Shown here: one piece after another, positions 1-5,088 of the stretch
Numbering within the stretch: position 1 is the first letter of the stretch
How the letters are laid out: each line of letters starts with the position of its first letter
Origin: Halanaerobium sp046541575
GTDB lineage: Bacteria > Bacillota > Halanaerobiia > Halanaerobiales > Halanaerobiaceae
DNA length: 5,088 nucleotides
NCBI GenBank assembly: GCA_046541575.1
Contig: JBKHDA010000102.1
Span: forward strand, 1-5,088
Reading direction: 5' to 3'
Program-made: the position numbers and the translations under genes
Notes under the pieces: model-generated
What the model saw: only the letters and a program-made list of their open reading frames with translations
What the model was told of the DNA's origin: nothing
Databases searched by the model: none

Positions 1-123
1 AAGGCAACCTGTTTTTGAATGACTCTAGAAAAAATCTGCAGTCAGGAGGATGAAAGATTTTTTCTCTGACAATGAGTGGAGCAGGACGCAGAACGAATGA
101 CAAAGTAAAAAACAGGTTGCTTT
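1..123. repeat. Inverted-repeat element, MITE-like or structured RNA
   Basis: Bases 4-16 are the exact reverse complement of 108-120 (13 bp). In + strand RNA the pairing extends to 1-16 / 108-123 with one G-U pair, followed by TTTT. Inside lies a second perfect 11-bp stem, 27-37 with 55-65, and GTCAG (41-45) complements CTGAC (66-70). GAATGAC occurs as a direct repeat at 17-23 and 95-101. The centre (about 40-105) is richer in G+C than the AT-rich sequence after it. No transposase or convincing gene is inside. One minus-strand frame is open across the whole element, but no start or ribosome site supports it. The nested arms suggest a small non-autonomous mobile repeat or a structured transcript. 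The right arm plus TTTT could also end transcription of a gene left of the window. The left boundary may lie outside the window, so no target duplication can be tested. Confidence 0.5.
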
Positions 124-160
124 TGTAAAAATGTTTATTTAACAAAAATTCATTAATACA

Positions 161-200
161 AAAAATATTCAAGGGTTTAAAAAAATATTCTATGGTTAAT
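161..200. repeat. Imperfect 20-bp tandem repeat in leader
   Basis: AAAAATATTC occurs at 161-170 and again at 181-190. The ten bases after each copy match at six of ten positions, and both contain GGTT, so the unit is about 20 bp, close to two helical turns. It lies 110-150 bp upstream of the binding-protein start. It could be an operator or a curved A-tract upstream of a promoter. The sequence is of low complexity, so part of the match may be chance. Confidence 0.4.
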
Positions 201-221
201 CCTCAGATTATTATATACAAT
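193..221 (+). promoter_or_regulatory. Possible promoter of the transporter operon
   Basis: TACAAT at 216-221 matches five of six bases of the sigma-A -10 box. TGGTTA at 193-198, 17 bp upstream, is a poor -35 box matching three of six. This is the best -10 match I found between the left-edge repeat and the binding-protein gene, and it would give a leader of roughly 80 bases. The weak -35 means the promoter may need an activator or may lie elsewhere. TTGAGA at 243-248 is an alternative -35 but lacks a good -10 at the right distance. Confidence 0.25.
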
Positions 222-240
222 TTAGATAAATCAAATAACT

Positions 241-289
241 CTTTGAGAATTATAAGTGATTATAAGTTAATAATGGTTCCCTTTGAGAA
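241..289. promoter_or_regulatory. Phased direct repeats, candidate operator
   Basis: CTTTGAGAA occurs at 241-249 and 281-289, exactly 40 bp apart. Between them ATTATAAGT occurs at 249-257 and 259-267, exactly 10 bp apart. All spacings are near multiples of one helical turn, so the copies face the same side of the DNA, as cooperative regulator sites often do. The array ends 19 bp before the ATG of the binding-protein gene and just before its ribosome site, where a bound repressor could block the operon. No regulator gene is in the window, and the motif does not match a site I recognise such as a CcpA cre site. Confidence 0.35.
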
Positions 290-296
290 AATTATT

Positions 297-302
297 AGGG
301 GG
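297..302 (+). promoter_or_regulatory. Ribosome binding site that fixes the xylF-like start
   Basis: AGGGGG at 297-302 lies six bases before ATG 309. The reading frame stays open upstream to in-frame ATGs at 192 and 273, but neither has a purine-rich site before it. The signal peptide begins right at 309. These points favour 309 as the start. Confidence 0.8.
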
Positions 303-308
303 TTAACA

Positions 309-1412
309 ATGAAAAAATTAAGTATTTTGTTGGTAGTGATCTTACTCGTTTCTTCAATTTCAATGGCGGCTTTTGCTGAGGATGACGGTGGTTGGCTGAG
401 TAATTTATTAGGTGATAATGATGGTGAAAGAGAAGATGATGGAGAAATTAAAGTTGGTTTTCTCTTAAAGACCATGCAGGAAGAAAGATATATTAAAGAT
501 AGAGATGCTTTTATCGAGAGAGCTGAAGAAGAAGGTGCTGATGAAGTGATTTTTGACTCAGCAAATAATGATGAAAATGAGCAGCTTTCTAAATTTGAAA
601 ATATGTTAACTCAGGGTGCAGATGTAATTGTACTCCAGCCAGTTAATACTGGTACAGCAAGTAATATGGTTAAGATGGCACATGATTCAGGTGTAGCTGT
701 AGTAAACTATGATTCACTAATTATGAATAGTGATGTAGATTTATTCTTAACTCAAGACAGCTGGGCTGTAGGTAAACTGCAGGGAGAAGCAATGGTTGAG
801 TGGTTTGAAGAAAATCGCGGTGAAGTTAAGGGTAATGTAGTTCTTTTAAGAGGACAGCCTGGCGATTCTAATGCTAATGCATTCTCACAGGGAGTTTTAG
901 ATACAGTTGAGGAATATGAAGGCTTAGAATTAGTTGTTGACCAGAGTCATGAAGGATGGTCTCCTGATTTAGCTATGGAAACAACTGAAAATGCTTTAAC
1001 CAGTAATGATAATGAAATTGATGCTGTTGTAGCTAATAATAGTGGTATGGCTTCCGGAGCAGTAAGAGCTCTAGAAGCACAGAATATGGCAGATACAGAT
1101 AAAGTGTTTGTAGCCGGTTCTGATGCTGATTTACGTACCATTAGATATATTGAGCAGGGTAAACAGACAATTGAAATCTTTAAGAAAGTTAAACCATTAG
1201 CCTATGAAGCAGCAGAAGCTGCTGTAGCTCTGGCGAAAAACCCAGATCAGCCAATCGATGAAGTTGTAGAGATTGACCGCCATGTTGATAATGATCACAT
1301 GGAAGTGCCGACAGTGGTTACGGAAATTGTAGTAGTAAATAAAGATAATATTATGGATACAGTTGTTGCTGATGGCTATCATGAAGCAACAGATATTTTC
1401 AAAGACGAGTAA
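309..1412 (+). CDS. xylF: XylF-like sugar ABC transporter periplasmic binding protein
   Basis: This 367-residue protein should capture a sugar outside the inner membrane and deliver it to the XylG/XylH-like importer encoded next. Residues 1-23 form a Sec signal peptide: MKK, a hydrophobic core, and AFA before the likely cut. There is no lipobox; the protein has no cysteine at all. Residues 24-46 are an acidic linker, then the periplasmic-binding fold (PBP1, CUT2 class) begins at about 47. Compared from memory with E. coli XylF, the line-up runs to the end, including KDRD near 63, NALT, AGSDADL (269-275) and the C-terminal NIMDTV...DGYHE. Contact positions kept are Arg60, Asp135, Asn188, Asn244, Asp272 and Lys292. 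The usual Arg after Asp135 is Ser136, and the usual Asp after Asn244 is Ser245. By hand count the mature chain has about 75 Asp/Glu against 25 Lys/Arg, typical of proteins exposed to salt. Family is secure; xylose as ligand is not. Confidence 0.88.
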   Translation: MKKLSILLVVILLVSSISMAAFAEDDGGWLSNLLGDNDGEREDDGEIKVGFLLKTMQEERYIKDRDAFIERAEEEGADEVIFDSANNDENEQLSKFENMLTQGADVIVLQPVNTGTASNMVKMAHDSGVAVVNYDSLIMNSDVDLFLTQDSWAVGKLQGEAMVEWFEENRGEVKGNVVLLRGQPGDSNANAFSQGVLDTVEEYEGLELVVDQSHEGWSPDLAMETTENALTSNDNEIDAVVANNSGMASGAVRALEAQNMADTDKVFVAGSDADLRTIRYIEQGKQTIEIFKKVKPLAYEAAEAAVALAKNPDQPIDEVVEIDRHVDNDHMEVPTVVTEIVVVNKDNIMDTVVADGYHEATDIFKDE

Positions 1413-1437
1413 GTATAAGTTTATAAGACAAAATCAA

Positions 1438-1472
1438 AGCAGTCCCATCCAAAGCGGGTGGGATTGCTCTTT
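1438..1472 (+). terminator. Intergenic hairpin, partial terminator or mRNA stabiliser
   Basis: Bases 1438-1450 pair with 1456-1468 in a 13-bp stem with two G-U pairs and a 5-base loop (AAAGC). The core is CCCA/TGGG. It is followed only by CTTT and then A-rich sequence, so the U-tract is poor. It sits 25 bp after the binding-protein stop and 31 bp before the ATPase start. A leaky hairpin here is a common way in ABC importer operons to make more binding protein than membrane components, either by partial termination or by protecting the upstream message from 3' decay. Confidence 0.7.
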
Positions 1473-1498
1473 AAATAATTAATTCTGGAGGTAAAATT

Positions 1499-3031
1499 AT
1501 GGCAGAAGAAATTCTGGAAATGAAAAATATTATTAAAGATTTTCCTGGTGTTAGAGCCTTAGATCATGTTAATTTTACTCTTGAAAAAGGAGAAATTTTA
1601 GCTTTAGTTGGAGAAAATGGAGCCGGCAAATCAACTCTAATGAAAGTTTTAAGTGGTGTCTGGCCCTATCCAAACTATGAAGGAGATATTTATCTTGATG
1701 ATGAGCTGGTTCGCTTTGAAAACACAAGAGAGGCAGAAGAAGCCGGGATAGGAATTATTCATCAGGAATTAAATTTGCTGCCTGATCTATCTGTTGCTGA
1801 AAATATATTTTTAGATAGACAGCCTTTAAACAAATTTGGTGGAATAAAATGGGAAGAATTATTTAATGAGGCTGAAAAGGTGCTGGCAAGGTTGAATATG
1901 GATATAGAACCCAGAACTGAACTTGGTGATTTGACAGTTGGAAAACAGCAGATGGTTGAGATTGCAAAAGCATTATCTTTAAATACCAGAATTCTAGTTT
2001 TTGATGAACCAACTTCTGCTTTAACTGAATCTGAGATCAAAGAACTTTTTACAGTAATTAACGAATTAAGAGCCAGCGGTGTCTCTATTATCTATATTTC
2101 ACATAAAATGAAAGAAATTGAAGAGCTGGCAGATTCAGTTGTAGTATTAAGAGATGGTGCAACTATTGGTGATAAAATTGATATTGATGAAGTAACTTTA
2201 GATGAAATAATAAATAGAATGGTTGGCAGGGATATTGAAGATCTTTTTCCAACTAAAGATTTTGAGCGTACGGAAAAAACTCTGGAAGTAAAAAATATTT
2301 CTGTACCTGATCCATTCAATCCAGATAAAAATTTAGTTGATAATGTTTCTTTTGCTGCTTATAAAGGAGAAATTTTAGGTATATCTGGTTTAATGGGAGC
2401 AGGTAGAACAGAACTGGTCAATGCGATTTTTGGAGTCTATGGAAAGAAAAGAGAAGGAGAAATATTTTTACATGGTAAAAAGCTGGATATTAAATCTCCT
2501 GCAGATGCAATTGATAATGGAATAGCCCTGGTAACTGAAGATAGAAAAGAACTTGGATTGTTACTAGATAAAGATCTGGTTATGAATATGACTTTACCTT
2601 CAATTAAAAAATTCAGTACTCCACTGGCTGTTGATGATCATGCAGAACGTGTTGTTGCAGAAAATTTTGTTGATGAATTGAATATTAAAACTCCCAGTTT
2701 AGATGTTTTTGTAAAAAAACTGAGCGGGGGAAATCAGCAGAAAGTCGTTATTGGCAAATGGCTGATAACAGATTCTGATGTACTTATTTTAGATGAGCCA
2801 ACTCGAGGAATAGATGTCGGTGCTAAAACAGAAGTTTACAGATTAATGAATCAGCTGGTTGAAGATGGTGTGACAGTAATTATGATTTCTTCGGAATTAC
2901 CAGAAATCATGGGAATGAGTGACCGAATAATTGTAATGTCTGAAGGCAGGAAAACTGCTGAACTGGAAAAATCTGAGGCAGATCAGGAAACTATAATGAA
3001 ATATGCAACTGGTAATAAAGGAGTTGAATAA
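1499..3031 (+). CDS. xylG: XylG-like sugar ABC transporter, fused ATP-binding protein
   Basis: This 510-residue cytoplasmic protein powers sugar import by ATP hydrolysis and would dock on the XylH-like permease. It has two ABC domains in one chain, the usual design and length of the XylG/RbsA/MglA family. Domain 1 (about 5-245) has Walker A GENGAGKST at 38-46, Q-loop Gln89, a degenerate signature TVGKQQ at 146-151, Walker B ending DEPTSAL with Glu170, and H-loop His202. Domain 2 (about 260-505) has a degenerate Walker A, GLMGAGRTE at 297-305 with Arg for Lys, the family motif EDRK at 347-350, a canonical signature LSGGNQQ at 408-414 and Walker B LILDEPTRGID at 429-439. Pairing domain 1 Walker A with domain 2 signature gives one competent ATP site and one defective site, normal for this family. 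GGAGG at 1487-1491 is seven bases before the ATG. Subfamily and substrate follow only from the neighbours. Confidence 0.93.
   Translation: MAEEILEMKNIIKDFPGVRALDHVNFTLEKGEILALVGENGAGKSTLMKVLSGVWPYPNYEGDIYLDDELVRFENTREAEEAGIGIIHQELNLLPDLSVAENIFLDRQPLNKFGGIKWEELFNEAEKVLARLNMDIEPRTELGDLTVGKQQMVEIAKALSLNTRILVFDEPTSALTESEIKELFTVINELRASGVSIIYISHKMKEIEELADSVVVLRDGATIGDKIDIDEVTLDEIINRMVGRDIEDLFPTKDFERTEKTLEVKNISVPDPFNPDKNLVDNVSFAAYKGEILGISGLMGAGRTELVNAIFGVYGKKREGEIFLHGKKLDIKSPADAIDNGIALVTEDRKELGLLLDKDLVMNMTLPSIKKFSTPLAVDDHAERVVAENFVDELNIKTPSLDVFVKKLSGGNQQKVVIGKWLITDSDVLILDEPTRGIDVGAKTEVYRLMNQLVEDGVTVIMISSELPEIMGMSDRIIVMSEGRKTAELEKSEADQETIMKYATGNKGVE
3017..3023 (+). promoter_or_regulatory. Ribosome binding site inside xylG for the TTG start of xylH
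   Basis: AAAGGAG at 3017-3023 lies in the last codons of the ATPase gene, ten bases before TTG 3034. It supports a TTG start. The first ATG in frame is codon 51, inside a membrane segment, and using it would remove the first transmembrane helix. The layout implies translational coupling with the ATPase gene. Confidence 0.75.
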
Positions 3032-3033
3032 AT

Positions 3034-4146
3034 TTGAAGAAGTTTATTAAAAACAATGGTACATTTATAGCATTAATTTTTCTAATTATTATTTTAAGCT
3101 TTTTATCACCTTCATTTTTAAGTTCGAGAAATTTAACCAATCTGGTGCGTCAGATAACAATTAATGGAATTATAGCTGTTGGTATGACAATGGTAATCCT
3201 GCTGGCAGGTATTGACCTTTCTGTTGGTTCAGTAGTTGGTTTATCTGCAGTTACTGTAACTTTACTGATGCAGGCAGGCTTTGGAATGTGGCTTGCAATC
3301 TTAATTACTTTAGTTGGTGTTGGTGGAGTTTTAGGTTTTTTCAATGGGTTTATGAGTGCAAAATTTGATATTCATCCTTTTATCATTACTCTTGGTGTAA
3401 TGACAATTGCCAGAGGTATCAGTCTTGTTTTGACTCAGGGAGTTTCAGTTCCGGTTACAAATATGACCTTTGCCAGTATTGGTAGTGGTTATATCCCTAA
3501 ATTACCCTCTTTAATTATTTTGGTTATCGCTTTTATCTTAGGAATTATTGCTGTTTTCAAAACAAGTATGGAGATGAAAAAAGGAGAGAAAGTTAGAAAT
3601 AAGGCAAAATTGACAGGTGGCCTGATTTTAACTACAGCAGGATTTATCTCTGGCTTTCTTATTTTTATAGGTTATCAGGGGCTTCCGATTCCAGTAGTAA
3701 TTTTTGCAGTAGTCGTACTGGCAGGGGTTTATACTCTCCGCCGAACCCGTTTCGGACGCAAATTGTATGCTATTGGAGGTAATGAAGAGGTTGCCTGGTT
3801 ATCCGGTATCAATATTTTAAGATCTAAAACAATGGTTTTTGTAATTACCGGTGTTTTAAGTGCTGCTTCTGGTATTTTACTTGCCTCGCGTTTAAATGGA
3901 GCCTCACCTAATTTGGGAGATGGATTTGAATTAGATGCCATTGCTTCTGTAATCATTGGTGGAACCAGTTTTATGGGTGGTGTAGGTACTATCTCAGGTA
4001 CAGTTATTGGAGCCATAATCATTGGTGTAATTAATAATGGAATGAGTTTATTAGGGATCAACTCATTCTATCAGATGATAGTTAAAGGATTTATCATTAT
4101 TTTAGCTGTAATGATTGATGTTTTAAACAGAAGAGAAACAGCATAA
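3034..4146 (+). CDS. xylH: XylH-like sugar ABC transporter permease
   Basis: This 370-residue integral membrane protein forms the sugar channel of the importer, probably as a dimer bound to the XylG-like ATPase. It belongs to the BPD_transp_2 permease family. I see about ten to eleven hydrophobic segments, the first at 10-30 and the last at about 345-363. Family hallmarks are AGIDLSVGS at 58-66, HPFIITLG at 114-121, the cytoplasmic coupling stretch GRKLYAIGGN at 241-250, and DAIASVIIGG at 301-310 followed by TSFMGG. It is longer than RbsC (about 320 residues) because residues 156-235 hold an extra section with a basic loop (about 176-192) between membrane segments. An insert in this region is also typical of XylH (about 390 residues), which is why I prefer that name. 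The gene starts with TTG two bases after the xylG stop, so the two are surely cotranscribed. Substrate specificity is inferred only. Confidence 0.9.
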   Translation: MKKFIKNNGTFIALIFLIIILSFLSPSFLSSRNLTNLVRQITINGIIAVGMTMVILLAGIDLSVGSVVGLSAVTVTLLMQAGFGMWLAILITLVGVGGVLGFFNGFMSAKFDIHPFIITLGVMTIARGISLVLTQGVSVPVTNMTFASIGSGYIPKLPSLIILVIAFILGIIAVFKTSMEMKKGEKVRNKAKLTGGLILTTAGFISGFLIFIGYQGLPIPVVIFAVVVLAGVYTLRRTRFGRKLYAIGGNEEVAWLSGINILRSKTMVFVITGVLSAASGILLASRLNGASPNLGDGFELDAIASVIIGGTSFMGGVGTISGTVIGAIIIGVINNGMSLLGINSFYQMIVKGFIIILAVMIDVLNRRETA

Positions 4147-4174
4147 CAAAAAAATTAAATACTAAATTTCTTTT

Positions 4175-4213
4175 AAAGATAGCTGAAGTATAAGTTTTCA
4201 GCTGTCTTTTTTC
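4175..4213 (+). terminator. Rho-independent terminator of the transporter operon
   Basis: Bases 4175-4187 pair with 4197-4209 in a 13-bp stem with one G-U pair around a 9-base loop. The stem core is AGCTGAA/TTCAGCT. A run of six T (4207-4212) follows, then C and four more T. It starts 28 bp after the permease stop and ends the three-gene operon. The T-run merges with the -35 region of the next gene's promoter. Confidence 0.87.
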
Positions 4214-4242
4214 TTTTCAGATGACTTTTTATATGATAAAAT
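4214..4242 (+). promoter_or_regulatory. Sigma-A promoter of the TPR gene
   Basis: TTTTCA at 4214-4219 (four of six) and TAAAAT at 4237-4242 (five of six) are separated by exactly 17 bp. TG at 4234-4235, one base before the -10 box, makes an extended -10 element. Transcription would start near 4249, about 35 bases before the ATG. An overlapping alternative is ATGACT (4221-4226), 18 bp, then TATAAA (4245-4250). The -35 box lies in the T-rich tail of the operon terminator. Confidence 0.6.
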
Positions 4243-4283
4243 AATATAAAACAGCATTAATTAAATCTGGAGAGGTTGTTATA

Positions 4284-5088
4284 ATGAATAAAAATAATGC
4301 TCATTACAAAGAGGCAATGAATTCTATAAAGAACAATAATGTTTCAGATGCAATTGATGAATTAAAATTATGTTTGAAATTTAATTCTAAAAGTGTATCT
4401 GCACTTAATTTGCTTGGATTAGCCTATTATCTAAAATGTAGATTTGATAAAGCAGAAAAAACCTGGCTTAAAAGTCTATCAATACAAAAAGATAATAATA
4501 AGGCACGAGATTATTTAGAATTAATTACAAAAAAGGATTTTAAAGAGATAAGGCAGGAATATAAGAATATACTTTTTAACGATGAAACCGATCAGAACAA
4601 AAAAATAAAATTTTTAAAAAGATTAATAGAAAAACATGATGAGCTAATTGAACCTTATGTTATTTTGGGACTTTTATATAAAAAAGAAGAAAATTATGAA
4701 GAAGCTTTAAAATATTTTTATCAGGCATATGATTTAGATAGCGGCAGTGAAAATATAAAAAAATATATAATGCATTGCGAAAAAGAAGACAAGAACAGCA
4801 GTGCCTTTAATTTAAAATCTCAAACCAATAAAAAAAGTGCACTGATTGCAGGAATTATTGCAGTTTTTTTGTTTGCTGTTTTTCTCAATCTGAGTGGATT
4901 AAGTCCTCTGCATTGGATTGAAAGTAATATTCAGGGATTTGAATTTGCAGGATCAGAAAATGAGTCAGCCGGTTCGGATTCGGAGACTAATACTGAGGCT
5001 AATCTTAATAATAATTCTTCAGAACAAAAAGCAGATGAAGATAATAATCAAGTTGAAGAAAATAAAAATAGTGAGAATAAAGAAAATG
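4284..5088 (+). CDS. TPR protein with one membrane anchor, 3' end cut by window
   Basis: The reading frame runs from ATG 4284 to the window edge without a stop: 268 codons plus one base, so the C-terminus is missing. GGAGAGG at 4269-4275 is eight bases before the ATG. Residues 1-180 are helical and Lys-rich with tetratricopeptide-type repeats, clearest at about 38-70 (NLLGLAYY, then a KAEKTWLKSL helix) and 122-155 (ILGLLY, then YEEALKYFYQAYDLD); 5-35 is a weaker one. These would form a cytoplasmic protein-binding scaffold. KK at 183-184 precedes a single hydrophobic segment at about 185-201, and the positive-inside rule puts the N-terminus in the cytoplasm. The outer part from about 222 is low-complexity, rich in Glu, Asn, Ser and Asp, and may link to a further domain beyond the window. 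The gene has its own promoter and is separated by a terminator, so it is probably unrelated to sugar import. Function unknown. Confidence 0.85.
   Translation, partial: MNKNNAHYKEAMNSIKNNNVSDAIDELKLCLKFNSKSVSALNLLGLAYYLKCRFDKAEKTWLKSLSIQKDNNKARDYLELITKKDFKEIRQEYKNILFNDETDQNKKIKFLKRLIEKHDELIEPYVILGLLYKKEENYEEALKYFYQAYDLDSGSENIKKYIMHCEKEDKNSSAFNLKSQTNKKSALIAGIIAVFLFAVFLNLSGLSPLHWIESNIQGFEFAGSENESAGSDSETNTEANLNNNSSEQKADEDNNQVEENKNSENKEN

Noticed and set aside
3..53. Possible C-terminal tail of a gene entering from the left (frame 3, stop at 51-53)
   Set aside because: Only 16 codons are visible, they run through the inverted-repeat arm, and the other two forward frames stop by base 22. There is not enough sequence to support a gene.
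27..70. H-type pseudoknot from stems 27-37/55-65 and 41-45/66-70
   Set aside because: The second stem follows the first with no linker, which could not span an 11-bp helix, so the two pairings are more likely alternatives than a true pseudoknot.
50..100. Short ORF of 16 codons starting ATG 50 just after AGGAGG
   Set aside because: The ribosome-like AGGAGG touches the ATG with no spacer, the ORF lies inside the inverted-repeat element, and the product resembles nothing I know.
1..123. Minus-strand open frame across the whole inverted-repeat element
   Set aside because: It has no start codon with a ribosome site and is short enough to be open by chance. It is mentioned only as a trait of the repeat.
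192..308. In-frame 39-codon extension upstream of the binding-protein ATG
   Set aside because: ATGs at 192 and 273 have no ribosome site, the extension would bury the signal peptide inside the protein, and it overlaps the candidate regulatory repeats. The start at 309 has AGGGGG and begins the signal peptide.
1411..1422. AAGTATAAGTTT shared by the gap after xylF and the terminator loop (4186-4197)
   Set aside because: One shared 12-mer is expected by chance in 5 kb of AT-rich DNA, and the second copy is partly in a terminator stem. There is no further sign of function.
3729..4061. Long minus-strand open frames opposite the transporter genes
   Set aside because: They mirror the codon pattern of the real genes, lack ribosome sites, and give products of biased composition such as Pro/Ile-rich chains opposite a membrane protein.

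Overview
The window is AT-rich (roughly two thirds A+T by eye) with Firmicute-style purine-rich ribosome binding sites and one TTG start. The first gene encodes an exported binding protein with a very large acidic excess and no lipobox cysteine. Together these suggest a low-GC, salt-adapted bacterium with a periplasm, most plausibly a member of the Halanaerobiales such as Halanaerobium. That placement is inference from composition; no marker gene is present.

Layout, all genes on the + strand: (1) 1-308 holds no convincing gene. It begins with a 123-base inverted-repeat element (perfect arms 4-16 / 108-120) containing a second 11-bp hairpin, followed by an AT-rich leader with phased direct repeats (20, 10 and 40 bp spacing) that could be operators. 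(2) 309-1412 encodes a XylF-like periplasmic sugar-binding protein. (3) 1413-1498 contains a strong hairpin with a poor U-tract. (4) 1499-3031 encodes a XylG-like double ATPase. (5) 3034-4146 encodes a XylH-like permease that starts with TTG two bases after the xylG stop. (6) 4175-4213 is a good intrinsic terminator closing the operon, and its T-tract runs into a promoter for the next gene. (7) From 4284 to the window edge is the 5' part of a separate gene for a TPR protein with one membrane anchor and an acidic, Asn/Ser-rich outer segment.

The three central genes make a complete CUT2-class ABC importer: binding protein, fused ATPase and permease. The internal hairpin probably lets the binding protein be made in excess over the membrane parts. 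No sugar kinase, isomerase or regulator lies in the window, so the substrate is not fixed by context. The binding protein keeps most ligand-contact positions of XylF/RbsB but has lost the conserved Arg of the 'DR' pair, so 'xylose' is only the nearest family label. I see no CRISPR, tRNA, rRNA or transposase. The points most worth a second look are the left-edge inverted-repeat element, the phased leader repeats and the altered sugar pocket.
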